From assembly GCA_002786025.1 (NCBI GenBank), contig NHNW01000013.1:372001-436000 (forward strand): a stretch of 64,000 nt of DNA, read 5' to 3'. Source of the stretch: Zasmidium citrigriseum (taxonomy: Eukaryota > Ascomycota > Dothideomycetes > Mycosphaerellales > Mycosphaerellaceae). Numbering within the stretch: the first letter of the stretch is position 1; each line of letters starts with the position of its first letter. The translations under genes were made by a program, and so were the position numbers. This document shows positions 21,901 to 33,585 of the stretch, piece after piece. The notes beneath the pieces were generated by a model. It was not told the DNA's origin, made no database searches, and saw only the letters and a list, made by a program, of their open reading frames with translations.

Positions 21901-22739
21901 AACTCTGGGCCCGGGTCCACCTTTCTTCGACGGCTTCCTCGTGGGCCGCGAGCACCACCCCTACCCCGCCCAGATCCTCTTGACGAAGTGCCGACATCCT
22001 CATGCTCTGTACCTCTGAGAAGCTTCCTCCAGCCACCTCGGCCTCGACCTCGGGGCCGTCCAGGTCCAGGACCACCTCTCGTCGCCTGTTGCATTGATGG
22101 CACATTGATGCCCATCCCAATGAGATCTGCGTTGTCAAACACCTCGTCACGGACATCAACGCCTTCGCGGAAGTTTGGGTCATAGGCTCGGCGACTTCCA
22201 ATCATTGCGGCGTACCATGCCTTGCGAGCAGCTCCTCTGCTGCCTGAATGATCATCATCCGCCCATTGACCCGCAAGCGCGGAATGAGTGGACGTGTACT
22301 CGGGATAACTAGACACCGACGTAGTCCCCGGATCGCCATGCCGTAACTGAAACTGCTGAGCCAAGCGTTGAACTTCAGTGAGTGATGACGCCGTGGGTTG
22401 AGCATCGCTAGTGGGCTGCATTGCTGCATGAAGAGGCTCGTTCGGGGTGGGAATGTCCGTGAATGCTCGGAAGTCCGTAACATGGTGCTCGGTATCGTTC
22501 TGAGGTCCTGGGAAATTGCCATATGACGATGGTCCTGGGAGAGCTGCATAAGGTGAAGTGTAAGGTGAAGGTGCACGAGGTTCAGAGCCAGGGAAAGAGA
22601 AAGGACCAAAAGAGTCAGATCCCGAAGAATTGATACCGCCGCTCCATTGTCCGGCCGGGTATGGATTGCTCGAGTTTCGATTTGGATCGGGATAATTGAT
22701 ATGGCTGCTCGAGCCGTTCTGATCCTGCGGGTTGTCCAT
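18933..22739 (-). CDS. TFIIIC TPR subunit Tfc4/Sfc4-like (tau131)
   Basis: An intronless frame of 1,268 aa starting MDNPQDQNGSSSH; the frame is open slightly further upstream but has no earlier ATG, so 22,739 is the start. The first 230 residues are Pro/Ser/Gln-rich and then Arg/Gly-rich (GRPRGRGRGGWRKLLRG). From about residue 285 (GPEFKQFMAKANHAKLDGD, then ALDYARQAVGANPEMYPAH) TPR repeats follow, with a second block after about residue 600. A basic linker (KKRKRKRKNALKNG, KRPKLKKPVKPKPPSRKELR) separates them from the C-terminal TPR block. This order is that of Tfc4/Sfc4, the TFIIIC subunit that recruits TFIIIB at tRNA and 5S genes. Size is within the family range. Expected nuclear and essential. 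Confidence 0.92.
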   Translation of the reverse strand: MDNPQDQNGSSSHINYPDPNRNSSNPYPAGQWSGGINSSGSDSFGPFSFPGSEPRAPSPYTSPYAALPGPSSYGNFPGPQNDTEHHVTDFRAFTDIPTPNEPLHAAMQPTSDAQPTASSLTEVQRLAQQFQLRHGDPGTTSVSSYPEYTSTHSALAGQWADDDHSGSRGAARKAWYAAMIGSRRAYDPNFREGVDVRDEVFDNADLIGMGINVPSMQQATRGGPGPGRPRGRGRGGWRKLLRGTEHEDVGTSSRGSGRGRGGARGPRGSRRRKVDPGPEFKQFMAKANHAKLDGDVDTALDYARQAVGANPEMYPAHLLVSELLRQRGEEESSAEALWVGAQSARTVEAWSLTAERILELGSEERTIARVRSAIDCYSEALRLHASFKQDPELEFEVRSKKFELYKEINDSKGARIDCKNILKRWPKKTHYLEEYAILCAAWGDASELIKAKEAYDHAFDLYKDEEIFGEPIENANPRAQEEKQWSHLNVYLELVQELDAPWEAIATAKRLARRFLGRKEETFWDRFKDDDREFDEDNERRNLVGEFQMGKASRDMNLYGMGLPVEIKVRLGLLRAKCGVHCYEEARKHFRSLLAYSDWPEQYCDSFQQVAACLRGAGFMKEAAEYYDCLRKLGDVDDDRDEVLDDTGWIQVATCYQALERIEDAVAVYELVRRRKGNGYVKACAKLAKIYEDSGETDKARFLCNELIFLNRRDLLMDAGVKMVPPSTKVAPPKIIRPNMNKPAAPVRPRPVVPLRELRPAGVAPNLTGGQGSSTGFHMGGPVSAPVTLPPEPDVPDLDIEEAMEETPKKRKRKRKNALKNGGDMQPERPVKRPKLKKPVKPKPPSRKELRLRGIQDAQTRCLAHYEIIKTNWSALREGKDEDAVDQWVEAANNMLEDFASMKVFFPERDKNFKLRGDLDAGQPFQKDSRNPRIGEPETFLTIPFKEWHHIFADLAILYANSGEQDRCYKVVKDILFAANVFFLNDDLTWANYGIALHCGFVFNDSEYLISLARQILSKNAFRGGMAFQLLAAVNRFAYGNNWFSAGPTQKFVLRMVKQMDYMVMSEDVRQRIDWSIQGTSLAERVKKYAHEKHELDAGILLMYGHMVAVANHSHSALPYYYRALALQPDNICVNLSIAVMWIQNSMKRQTENRQFGITQGLTFMYRYYDLRVASGKACHRQEAEFNVARVWHQLGLSHLALPAYERVLGLSEPMQKERMERVEAGEEPLEIDGEDFATEAAYALQNLYALAGNQEAAKKVTEEWLVI

Positions 22740-23364
22740 CTTCCGCCTATCCGCCGCCAAAGTCCAGACGTGAGAGCTTGCGGCGCTTCGGTATCATGGA
22801 GTCGGTGGTGGAATTCTCAGATTGCCGTGGAAGTTGTCGAAGTTGTGGAAGAGGAAGCTTGGTGCCGCGAAATGCAAGTTGAAGTCAAAATGACTCGAAA
22901 CTTCGAGGGCGCTTGGGCCACATGACTCGCGCACGTGATGGGGTCGATTCGTTGAAAGTCAATAAGAGAGATGGGCATGCATTGATTTTCTGATATCGTG
23001 AATCGTTACATGTGATTCTACAGTATACTAGATGTCTTATGCGTGCCCTGGTTCTCATGCAGCGATTGTGTACAATCTCTTACTGCAATTCCGCCTGCTA
23101 TCCAAGCGGATGACAGTGACTGCATCATGCCCATGAGTCTCTCACTTTTCGACTGCGTTGAACGTCCGACCTGGACAAGAGTATCATCGCAGGATGTCGC
23201 AGCAAGTGCAAGGCTTTGAGTGCCCACTTTTCGAGCGACTGGCACTGCTCTTGAAGATCTCTGCGGCCGTCTTGCAGGATTCCAGCGCGCAGCGTACTGT
23301 ACAAGTCCTCCGTTGCGGCATGAGTTTGAGTGGAGTAGTATCTTCGATCCCCCTGATCAATCGT
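22740..23364. other. Intergenic: Tfc4 promoter and Coa6 3' flank
   Basis: 625 bp. Short plus-strand frames here are antisense to the small Coa6 exon or lack motifs. Nothing else supported. Confidence 0.6.
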
Positions 23365-23832
23365 TCATCGTCCCGTCATCGGTTGTGCCCCTTCTGCGTT
23401 CAGCTTTTTGATCGTCTGGTCTCGTTGATATTCCATCACCCTTCTTTTCTTGAAGTATGTGACCTGCCAAAATAAATTCTGTCAGCCCATGATTCAGCAA
23501 TTCTTCTCCTCTTCCTCTCTGAACATGCTCTTGTAGACTGCAAGCATCTCTCCCCGTCCATCTCTTTCTCCCAAAGCGAACGGCATGTATCAACTTACCC
23601 AGCTGCCCTGACAGACTTTCTCAAACTCTTTCAATTCCGGCGCACATAGCTTCCGTGCCTTCTCGTCCTCTTTCACAGAATCGATGATCCCATGCTGATC
23701 CAAGCATTTAAAGAAGCTATCCCTCCCCTCCCAACATTGCGCTCTTTCTGTTCGGTCGGGAGCGATGAAGCCGCCGTCTTGTGAAGGCTCCATTTGTGGT
23801 GAAGCGGTCTTGTCAGAAGAGAACCAGCCCAT
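23365..23832 (-). CDS. COA6: Cytochrome c oxidase assembly factor 6 (Coa6), CHCH protein
   Basis: Exons 23832-23599 and 23463-23365, joined across a 135-nt intron (23598-23464, GTAAGT...TTGGCAG), the longest intron in the window. The product is 110 aa. Cys33 and Cys43 form a CX9C (QCWEGRDSFFKC) and Cys63 and Cys74 a CX10C (LCAPELKEFEKVC), the Coa6 signature rather than the twin CX9C of Cox6b. Exon 2 adds WVTYFKKRRVMEYQRDQ, the conserved aromatic/basic tail. Coa6 acts in the mitochondrial intermembrane space, where it helps deliver copper to the CuA site of Cox2 with Sco proteins. Without the second exon the reading frame would stop just after GSWVS, so the intron matters for correct annotation. 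Import probably follows the Mia40 disulphide relay. Confidence 0.93.
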
Positions 23833-24310
23833 GTCTGTGAATGTAGTGTTGTCGATGAGGGCCAAGAAGCGGCGAGCGTGGACGTCGAAGATGAGGGTCT
23901 TTCGAGGTTCGAGACTTCGCTGATTGGGGGTTAATATCTGACCGATTCTGCGCTCATTGAAGTTTGAGGGAGAGATGTGAGATATTCGAGATCCAAGATC
24001 AATGATTCAATGAAGAGATGGCGTTGTGCATCGGCGAGAGTCGGCATCCCGAGGCTCTCTCGCCGATGATCAAAAGTCGTGAGACGTGGCCAGAAGGCAC
24101 TGATCTCAGCTTCGATCCACCACCATCGTTCTTCGTCTCTTTCAAGCGCCCGGCGAAAAGTCGCCTCAGCATGGCGCTGCTTCTCGGTTCAGCCGCATTG
24201 CTCTTCTACTAACAGCTGCCCTTTACTCACCCTCAAAAGTGCGGCAAGACCTCATTCAGAACAAGTCGATCCCCAGAAACGAGCCTAATTTCTGAACTTC
24301 TCAGCCGGCG
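23833..24310. other. Divergent promoter region (Coa6 / HET)
   Basis: 478 bp between two divergent genes. It contains a near-perfect inverted pair, CATCGGCGAGAG (24,030) and CTCTCGCCGATG (24,057), about 15 nt apart, which could form a hairpin or bind a dimeric regulator. No coding frame supported. Confidence 0.5.
24031..24068. repeat. Inverted repeat in the Coa6/HET divergent promoter
   Basis: A 12-nt arm CATCGGCGAGAG and its exact complement CTCTCGCCGATG are separated by a short AT/GC-mixed loop. The symmetry fits an operator-like site or a small hairpin. No known binding factor is implied. Confidence 0.5.
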
Positions 24311-26160
24311 ATGTCTTCCCTCACGACATACAAGTATGAGCCTATGGGCGAACAGGAGTTCAGACTTCTAGAAATTCTACCTACGGCATCATTGCATGAG
24401 GGCCCTGTACGATGCAAGATCAAGACTGCTTCTCTGAAGCGTAGGGACGAGCTGGACTACGAGGCTATCTCCTACGTCTGGGGCGATCCAACACCAAACC
24501 ATAAGATTCAAGTCAACGGCCATGACTTACACCTACCTACAAACTCAGACCGAGCACTTCGAAGGATGGCCTTACCCGATCGGACACGCACGGTATACCT
24601 GGATGCCGTCTGCATCAATCAGACCGACATCGCCGAGCGTGGCCAACAAGTCATGTTAATGGGTGACATCTATCGCTTTGCTAAAGCGACGCTGGTGTAT
24701 CTTGGAGACGCGGACGAGACGACTGAACGAGCCTTTGAGAACTTACAGCTCCTCTCTGAAGAGGCCGAAGATGAGATTGGGTTTCTCAGAGGAGTTGCCG
24801 AGCTCGTTGGACTCGACACGGGTCGTCATGTCTATTCAAAGGATCCCCTGAAGACTGAGCTCGATAGAGAAGCTCTGGCACGCTTCTTTCAGCGACCCTG
24901 GTTCCAGTAAGAACCTCTCAGTCTTTCCAACACGCTCGGCCAGCTGACACTATCTCAAGGCGAGTTTGGGTAGTTCAAGAAGTGGCTCTCGCCTCACATG
25001 CCACACTAATGTGCGGTCCTCACGAGATCGATATGGAAGTAATACTAACAGTCGCTCCCTGGCTTCACCTGTACAAAGGACCGCATTTGGGCGGAAACCT
25101 GGTCGATGACTTGGGTAGCACTACTAACATCTTCATTAGCAGAGAGCACCTCGCCAGACGCAACGGGATGCCCATGAGCGATATGCTTGTTTGGGCGAGA
25201 GACCTCCAGGCCACCAACAAGCGGGACAAGGTGTACGGCATGCTTGGATTACTCAACAAGGCCCGGCTCAGTGAAGCCTTGATTCCGGATTATACAAAGT
25301 CGATTGCCGACGTGTTTCGCGATGCTGTGAAGCAATCTCTGTTCCAGACGCTCTGGGTTCTACGTCAAGTCTACCATCGTGATGAAACTGACCTTCATGA
25401 CAACGACGGCTTTCCAACTTGGGTACCGCGGTTTGATCGATCGTGGCATAAAGACCTCGACCAAGTTATATTGAATATGCATGGAGCTCAGCCGCCTCTC
25501 GGCGATCGACTCTTGACACGCTCGGCGATGGACACACATCAAGACCCTAAGACAATGATCTTTGCAGGCATCGAGCTGTGTGGCTTGCTTGAAGTTTCGG
25601 ATATTCTCGACATTAGCATTCCTAAAACAGGTAACATCGTTGGTCAGCTTGACAGGCTGGCGAGCTGGCACGGCGATATCCAAGGCATTCTTTCAAGAAT
25701 CGGAATACCAGGAGACTCAGCAGCACGAGCCGTAATCGCCGACACGGATCACACGCTCAAAAAGTGCGCCCCAGAATATCTCCAGGGGCTTGCTATCATG
25801 CTCGAATGCCACCGCGATGGACGACAATTAGTCTCAACACAGAGCATCACGGACGATACAGATCCGACAATAAGACAGGCCTCACAGTTCCTGCGAGCCA
25901 TGCAGAATGCTTGCCAGCAACGAAGATTCGCGATCATGAGCAATGGTTCCCTTGGGCTTGTACCTAAAGTCACACAGTCCTCGGATATACTGGTCGTTCT
26001 GCATGGCGGGTATGCTCCCTTCGCCCTTCGACGCATTGAGGACGACTTCTTACTACTTGGCGAATGCTACGTCGATGGCTACATGTCCTGGCAAGAGCAC
26101 GGGCAAGAAGTAGAAGACAGACTACGCAACGAGCCACGAAAGTACTTCAAAGTCCGATAA
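24311..26160 (+). CDS. HET-domain (heterokaryon incompatibility) protein
   Basis: Exons 24311-24906 and 24960-26160, intron 53 nt (GTAAGA...CTCAAG, phase 2); 598 aa. The HET domain spans about residues 50-215: YEAISYVWGDP, LPTNSDRALRRMAL, YLDAVCINQTDIAERGQQV and, across the intron, RPWFQRVWVVQEVALASH. The intron falls inside the conserved WF(Q/T)RVWVxQE block, which confirms the join. The C-terminal half has no second domain I recognise; it ends YVDGYMSWQEHGQEVE, a motif often seen at the end of this family. HET proteins trigger programmed cell death when incompatible hyphae fuse; most genomic copies have unknown partners and this one may have no incompatibility role. The gene converges on the ABC transporter, with 121 bp between stops. 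Confidence 0.93.
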
Positions 26161-26281
26161 ACACGAGACAAGTACCATCAAAAATCAAATCATTACCACA
26201 ATCTACATTAAAACCTCCCTATCCAAAACCCATCCCCAAGATCCACCAACGCTCACGCTCAAAAAAATCCAAAAGAACAAT

Positions 26282-29200
26282 CTAAATAATCGCCGCATTC
26301 GCCCGATTCGTCTGACTTCTCTTCAAATTCCGACTGAAATACCCCTCCGCATACTGCTGCGCGCTATTCCACCCAGCGGTAGCAACATTGCTCCTCTTAG
26401 GCGTCAACTCTCCACCGTCACTCTCGTCCTTCTCCTCATCAGAGCCAGCGGCGGCGATGGGCTCACGGGTCTGGTTCTGGTTCTCCTCGTCCTGCTTCTT
26501 GGACTTAGACTTCTTGGACTTGCCAGAAGAGCTCCGCTTCTTGCCAGACCGGACGCGGAAGAAGTAATACAGCAGAACAGCGGCGGCGGTGTTGAAGGCG
26601 ACGTATGCCCACATGATGCCGAAGTTGCGCCAGCGCTGGGACCAGTAGATCGAGGAACCCGCGAGGAATTGGTCTGCTTCGGAGATGGAGCAGTAATTAC
26701 ACTGCGTCGTGGCGCTCGGGTTGAGGAGGTAGCCCGTGGCTTGCTGGAGGTAAGGCGCCATGTACTGCTGACAAGTCTCCCCAGAAGGCGGATTGAAAAT
26801 CGAGACTTCATCCGACGAGCAGGAGACTTGTCGAGCGTGGAGCATTGTCGCCGCCATCCCGGAGACCCAGTATGTCATGGGCGAGACGCGGTACATGAAG
26901 ATCCAGAAACCGGGGAGGGCTTGGGGTGGTTGCATGACGCCGTTGAAGATCAGAGACATGGCGAAAAGAAGCGTGACAATCGCACCAGCCGTCTGAGCGT
27001 CCGGGAGCGCGGCGATGCACATATGCGCAAACGTCGAAGCGTAAATAAAAAACACCACACAGAACAGCAGCACCAGCCCCTGCCGTTCCGAACTCTGGAT
27101 GCCAACAACAGGGTAATAGAACGTCGCGTAGACGATCAGACCCGCGATGATTTGGTAGGGGATTTCGACGACGATGTTGGCGATCAGGAAGGCTTTCCAG
27201 CTGTAGGCTTTGCTGGGGCGTTCGCGGACTTCGTAGAGCGAGCGTTGGGTGACGAATAAGGGCATGATTTGTTGGACCAGCGTGGAGAAGATTGTGGTGA
27301 CCATGAAGAGGGAGTAGATGACGTTTTGCATGCCTTGGAGGCTGACATCGGCGTCGTAGAAGGAGAAGCCGATGAAGAGGCCTGAGGCGCCGGAGAGGAT
27401 CATTTTGGCCATGATGTAGGCTGGCATGCGCCAGTATCTAGAATTGGATGTCAGTAACTGTCTGGAGATCAAGCCCTTGGGATACATACTGTTGGAAGAC
27501 ACGGTAAGTGACCTCGTTGAGCTGGGTAGTAAACGGCATGGCAAATTCGGAGTGGGCATTGGGGTCATCGTCGTGATCAGCCTGGCCGTTGCGTTCCTTG
27601 TGGATGTCGTCAATCTCGCGCTGGACCTCAGCAGCCTGTGGGCTGTCTTTCCAGGTGCCGACCCAGTCCGCAGTCTCATCACCAACAACCTCAAGCATGT
27701 ACTCAGCCGGATTCTCATTGTCGTCACACTTGCGAGCTCCGTTGCCCTCGAAGTAGTCCAGAAGCGTTCGCGACTGCTCGCCGATATTGCCGAAGTAGAC
27801 CGTCTTGCCTCCCTTGCGAAGGAACAGGAGCCTGTCGAACTGCTGGAAGAGGATGGCGCTAGGCTGATGGATAGTGCAGAGGACCGCCTGTCCACTATCC
27901 GCCAACTTGCGAAGGAACGCACAGATAGCCCAAGAACTCTGGCTGTCTAATCCACTCGTCGGCTCGTCCAAGAAAAGAAGCAATTTCGGTTTCGCGGCTA
28001 GCTCGACACCGATAGTGAGGAGCTTTCGTTGTTCGACGTTGAGACCGTCGCCAGGCACACCGACTACGGCTTCGGCAAAGTCTTCCATGTTGAGCATCTT
28101 GATCACGTCTTCGACATAGTCGTACTTTTCTTGCTTGCTTACGCTTTTTGGCTGGCGCAGCATAGCGGAGAATCGGAGAGACTCCCGGACAGTGGCGGTT
28201 TCGAGATGCAGATCTTGTTGTTGGACGTAGCCAGTCTTTCGCTGGAAGCTGCTGTCGAGGGGAGCGCCGTTGACGAACATGTTGCCGGTAACAACACCCA
28301 TGGTCGTCCGTTGAGCCAGGACCTGCAATCACATTAGCAGCGAGCATTGAGTGCAAAGATCTTGTGACTTACATCAAGCAAAGTCGTCTTTCCAGCACCA
28401 GAAGTACCCATCAACGCAGTCAGCGTCCCCGGCTTCACATAACCAGAGACATGATCCAACAAACGTCTCGGCTCGCCCTTGATCTCAATATCATAGTCGA
28501 CATCACGCCAGGTAAAAATATCCTTCTGCGGCGGGATGACATTAACATCAGCCTCCTCATCAGCATCCTTCTTATCAGTCTCAGCGACCTTCTCATCAGC
28601 AGCGCCAACTTCCTCATCATTAGCCTTGCCCTTGGCCATATCCTGCATATACTTCGGCACATGTCCTCGTCGGAAGACCAAAACCTCAGCGCTGGACGAA
28701 GTCTCCGAGTTCAACTCAACGGCCACGAAGTACATGATCAAGAAGCCGAAGAGGAAAGCCAGCAGGATGCCAAAGTTGCGCCAGACGTGGCTGTAATAGT
28801 AGCTGTAAGACACGCCGATGAAAGAGTCACCGCTGACGTAGCGTTCGCCGGGGAAAGCGCCTTTCTGGTTACAGATGAATTGGTCGCCTTGTAGGTTGTT
28901 GTAGGCGGGGATGTAGCCTGAGCAGGTGAAGTTGCGGCCGTGGAATTCGTTGGCGATGAGGATTTCGAAGGCGTAGAAGACGGGGTTGATCCAGCGGATC
29001 CAGCCTGCAAAGGGAAGTTAGCAATGTTCAGCAACACACAAGAGTTCGTCAATGCCTTACCAAACCAGTCACCCATATACTTGACAGGCACCACAAATCC
29101 AGTATAGATAACAATAGCCAGGACCAAAACACCCGAAAGAGCCATAGCCTGCGACACCGTCTTAGTAACCGCAGCCATCGTCCTGAAAACCGCCGACATG

Positions 29201-31284
29201 ACGAAAATCGTGATGAAGTTGATCAAGAAGAAGATGAAGAACTGCGAAGGCTCTCGTCTCAAGTTCGACAGGAAGTACAGGATGACGTTAAAAGCCGTCG
29301 CCTGCATGAACTTGATTGGGATATCCAGGACGATTCCAGCCAAAGCTTCCGTGAACGGGTGATAGAAGGCGTAGGACTTGTGTTTCTCCACGATGGGTCG
29401 TTGGTCGTATAAGCTGTTGATTTCGGTGATGGCAGTCAGGGCGTTGAGGAGGACGGCGAAGAATAGGACGGCGCCTTTGGCAGTGAATCCAACGGTTGCG
29501 TCGGGTGTGCCGTAGAAGACACTACCGATGATAAGAGCCATGATGATGTTGCTAGCAATGGGAGTGAAAGTCGAGGCCTTGTCGTTCCAGATCCTCTGCC
29601 ATGCACGTTTGGCGTTCAGCCGGATCTGCATGGGAACGCTGACGACGTACGAAGACTTCGGCCGGGTGTGTTTGGCCTGTTGATCGCGCTTGTAGTCACG
29701 GAAAGCTTGCAGCTCTCCAGCATCGCCGTGAGGGTATTCCTTTTCATAGTCCTGGATCTCGCGCTGGAGCTCGGCGTACTCGGGGCTGTTCTTCCAGTAC
29801 TCAGCAAACTCGTCTGGGGTGCGTGGGACCTTGTTCTCGAAGCCCTCCTTGGCCTGGCGTTCGACGGGATTCGTAACACTGGTCAGGAAGTCTCCATCGG
29901 TCTGACGGGGCGGACAGTACCATCCCATTTCCTCGAAATACTTCTTCGCGCGGCTGGCTTTGCCAAAGAAGATCTCGCGTCCTTCGTACAGCACGACCGC
30001 CTTGTCGAAGAGGTCGTAGATTGCTTGACTGGCCTGATAGATCGCAACTGCGTGGGAAGTGCCGACTAGGTCAGCTGTCTGGCGGAGAGACCTGGTGAAG
30101 GTCAAAGCTGTCGCCGAATCCAGACCTCTTGTGCTGTTATCCCAAGCACCGAGCAGAGAGCCCGCGAGTGCCATCTCTGCAATCGAGACGCGCTTTCGCT
30201 CACCACCGGAAACACCTCGAACGAAGTCGTTGCCGACCTTGGTGTTGTATGTGTGCGAAAGTCCATAGACCGCCATGCAGACTTGAGTTACGTGCTTCGA
30301 AAGCTCCTGGCGGGAAATGTTCATCGGTCGATGCTGTGGCGTACGGAGTGCCGCTGCGTGCTCCAGTGTCTCACCGACAGTGAGATGTGGGAAGTGCTTG
30401 TCGACCTCCTGGTTGTAGATAACCTCGCCCTTGAACTCTTTCATCATCTGCTTTTGCGGGATACCATTATAATGGATCGTGGAGCCCTCATCCAAATGCA
30501 AGCCGTGCATCTGTCCTGTTAAACTCTTCAACAGCGTGCTGCATCCGGATCCAGGTCGTCCCAGAACAATAAGCAGCTCGCCACTCTTCATGAGACCGTC
30601 AAAGTTCCTCAAAATGTGACGAGGGGTCTTCTTGCCAAAGTTGAACAGCTCGCCGAATCGCAATGGTGCCATCAGCATGCTACCAACGTTTGCCTGAATG
30701 TTCAACGCCGAGCCAGTGCCAGACACGTTGAGGTTCTTGAAAACGACACCGGCGCGCTTCATCTTCACGCCCTCCTCGTCCATCATCTTGAGCGTCATTC
30801 GGATCCATTTGTAGAGATCGAATTTCTGACTTTGAGGGTTGAAGACATCGTCCGTGAGCTCCAGTCCGGCGATGGTGTCTTTTCGTTCGAGTGCCTCAGC
30901 ATCGCCATTGGCGTCTGAAACGCTGCTTCGTCGCCCGGAGTAGTACGACTGTGTTCTTGAGGCAAGTTTCCTTAGTTCTTCTCGGGTGGTTGCGTTGATC
31001 GGCTCGTATGCCTCGTCGCTGTCAGAGCCAGAGTCCTCTTTCTTCTCAATGGCCTCCATGGGGTCCTCGACAGCCTCCTTGCCGTCTTCGGTGAGGTACT
31101 TGGCGTTGTTCATCGGGGTGGGAGTGTCGTCGCTCTGGTTAGCGTTGCTCGACATCCTGTCGGCAATGGCCTCGTCCAGAGGCAGTCGCTCCTCGTCTTG
31201 GTGTTGTGTGGAAATGTCCTGGAAGAGTCTGCCGGGGTCATAATCCGGGACTGGATTGCTTATTATATCCTTCGAGTCCGCCAT
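26282..31284 (-). CDS. PDR-type ABC transporter (ABC-G, full size)
   Basis: Four exons: 31284-29061, 29004-28373, 28322-27490, 27437-26282; introns 55, 49, 51 and 52-nt class with GT-AG ends; 1,614 aa. The order is (NBD-TMD)2, as in Cdr1/Pdr5. NBD1 has the fungal-degenerate Walker [11 protein letters not shown] (Cys in place of Lys, about residues 241-250) and signature [16 protein letters not shown]2 has canonical [10 protein letters not shown] (Lys947) but a degenerate signature ([15 protein letters not shown]), followed by Walker [15 protein letters not shown]. Each half ends in six predicted membrane spans; the C-terminus is Lys/Ser-rich with a poly-charged tail. PDR pumps export hydrophobic drugs, sterols or secondary metabolites at the plasma membrane. 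The acidic N-terminal 100 residues are typical. Substrate cannot be predicted; no toxin cluster is adjacent. Confidence 0.95.
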
Positions 31285-33585
31285 TGCGTGCGAACAGAGC
31301 AATGACTGATCAGGTCGAAGTCGGGACTCAACAAATTGAACTCCGTGCAGAGTCAACAACGATCGTCATAAACAGTCAGCGAAAAGAGGCCAGAATGTGT
31401 GCGCGCGCGTTGCCGTCCAGCCCTCGAGGTTCCGCTTCCGAAGAAAAGTAAACACTGCCTCAGGGAGCCCAGTCAGAGACGGACAGGGCCTGGTGTCCGA
31501 GCCAAACGACCCACGACTAGGATGTCGGAGGACGGACAGCCGTATGTTGCTATGAAAGGTGCTGATCAAAAGACAAACCACTTTGGAGTCGGAGCACCGA
31601 CGAGCCTTTACCTTTCATATGATCCCACATCCATCGGCTGCCATTGATGAGTGGCACGACCGACGTCGTTGGGCCAGTTCAACGACTGACTTCATCTCCC
31701 CCGCGCAAGAGCTCTGGCAAAGCCCTACCATAGCATTCCCTCGACGACCAATGGCAGGGGGACATTTGTTGCAAGCTGGGCGCTCCAACGCTGTCGCGAA
31801 CTCTAAAGTGAAAAAAACGCATGGGAAAATGCGCGTCGAGACGCCGCGGATCGAAGTCTGAGAGGCGTCTTTGCCAAGCGCATAGCTGGATGTATGGACG
31901 AAGGCTAGTTATGCACAGAAGGATCTGCTTTGCATTGTGAGCAGCAGCCGGGCCCGAATGGAAGAACGCCTTCCAGAACGCAGATGTACGAGGAGGACGG
32001 GGATGAGGCCTTGACTAAGCTGACCAAAACGCTGGACCTGGTTCAGGCGGCCCAAAATTAGGGCGCAAATGACGTTGTTTCGCAGATTCCAAGCAACATT
32101 TCTGTTCATCGCTCGTTTGTCCCGCAACGACTGGAAGATAGGGCAAGTAGTTTGTCGTTCGAGATGTGCGAAATATCCAACGGGCCGGTATCCTCTATGC
32201 CGTTCCCGAGCAGCACATGGCGGTGGCGACAACGCAGCAGCCTCTTCTTCCTGCAAGCCATCCGCAGTCTTGGCCGTTGCCGCTGGCGTCACTGCCCAGC
32301 GCTATCTCATCTCATCTGCAGCATGCCGGTGTTAAAAGATACTTTCCATGCATTTTGGTTGAGAAGACATACGTGCGTTGCGTGTGAGTGGTGGGCGAGC
32401 GAGAGGACGGGGTGGCGACCACATGGGCCGTCTTCACGAAGAAGTTGGAGGTTGTTGCGATCCCGGAAGCGAGGCAGATCCGCGCTCCGGGAGACGGACT
32501 TCACTTCTTGTTTGCACGTCACCTCCTGTTTAGATTCAGCCATCTGTTCGAGTGTGGTAGATTTCTCCTTGAACATCAATTGCTCTCTACCTCAAGATCT
32601 CTCGCATCAATTGATAACCCAGAGCTTGAACAAGGTCGCCTGTCAAACACGCCGATACCGAATCCGATAACTCTCGCATCGCCTGCCGGTCCTGGCCTCG
32701 CATGCCACATGTCACCGCAAGCACCTCCTGTGCTGCTGAAACTCGAGCGGCACGGTGATGACTGATCAGTCCAACAAGGGCTCTCTAAGCCCTGTCAAAC
32801 TTGCGATTCCATCGAGCCAGTACATCCAAGAACCCCCCAGGCCAGCTGAAAATGCAGCCAATGATGAGTGAGCAACGGCCAAGTTCCTTTGCTGACTGAC
32901 AAAGACGGCCAAATTGCTCCACCACTTCACCCTAGCTGCAACAGATGATCCTGAGGAATGAGATTCATGGAATCGCTTCTCGTCTAAGGAGAAGTAGTTA
33001 AGTCACAATGACTGATGCTAGTGCCAAGTCTTCATCTTGCTGAGCAAGATCGCGAAGAGCGGGCACCTGAAAAGCTATTACTCGACGGAGTCGATTGGCA
33101 TTCGAATAATACATCGCACGGCTCAATCCTGCGATCTGCTCCTAGTGGCCTTAGGGCTCTTGCACCAGCGCTAGAGACCGCATACCTTACTAAGTACCGC
33201 GACAGGGGACGTAGCATCTCGAATGCGTTCGGCTCAAGGTGGCATCTCCAGAGCCACAGGTAGTCTGCGATGACTTCGTATCCTATTCCGGTGTCTTCGA
33301 TTCATTGACGTTTGGACTGCAGTCGAGAGCAAAAGCCCGGGTTTGCGGTCACGTATCATCGTGTTGTGCATTCCCAGGATAGCGTAATTTTCATCCTGTC
33401 CAAACTCGGCTTCTGTCTTGCCAGCACTGAGAAATGAGCCCTGATTTACCGCGAAGTCGCGAACCAAATGGGCAAGGCATATTGCAAGGTCGTCCTGGCG
33501 CATAGGTGCATGGACGAAGATTGCGTCTCATCCAAAGAAAGATTCATGTCACGATTGGCGTGGTCTGTCGCCATCTGCTCACTCT
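31285..33585. other. Gene-poor stretch upstream of the ABC transporter
   Basis: 2.3 kb with only short overlapping frames (none above 175 codons). It begins with the transporter promoter and ends with the 3' flank of Med9. No domain, repeat array or RNA gene recognised; a long regulatory region or an undetected small multi-exon gene are both possible. Confidence 0.5.
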
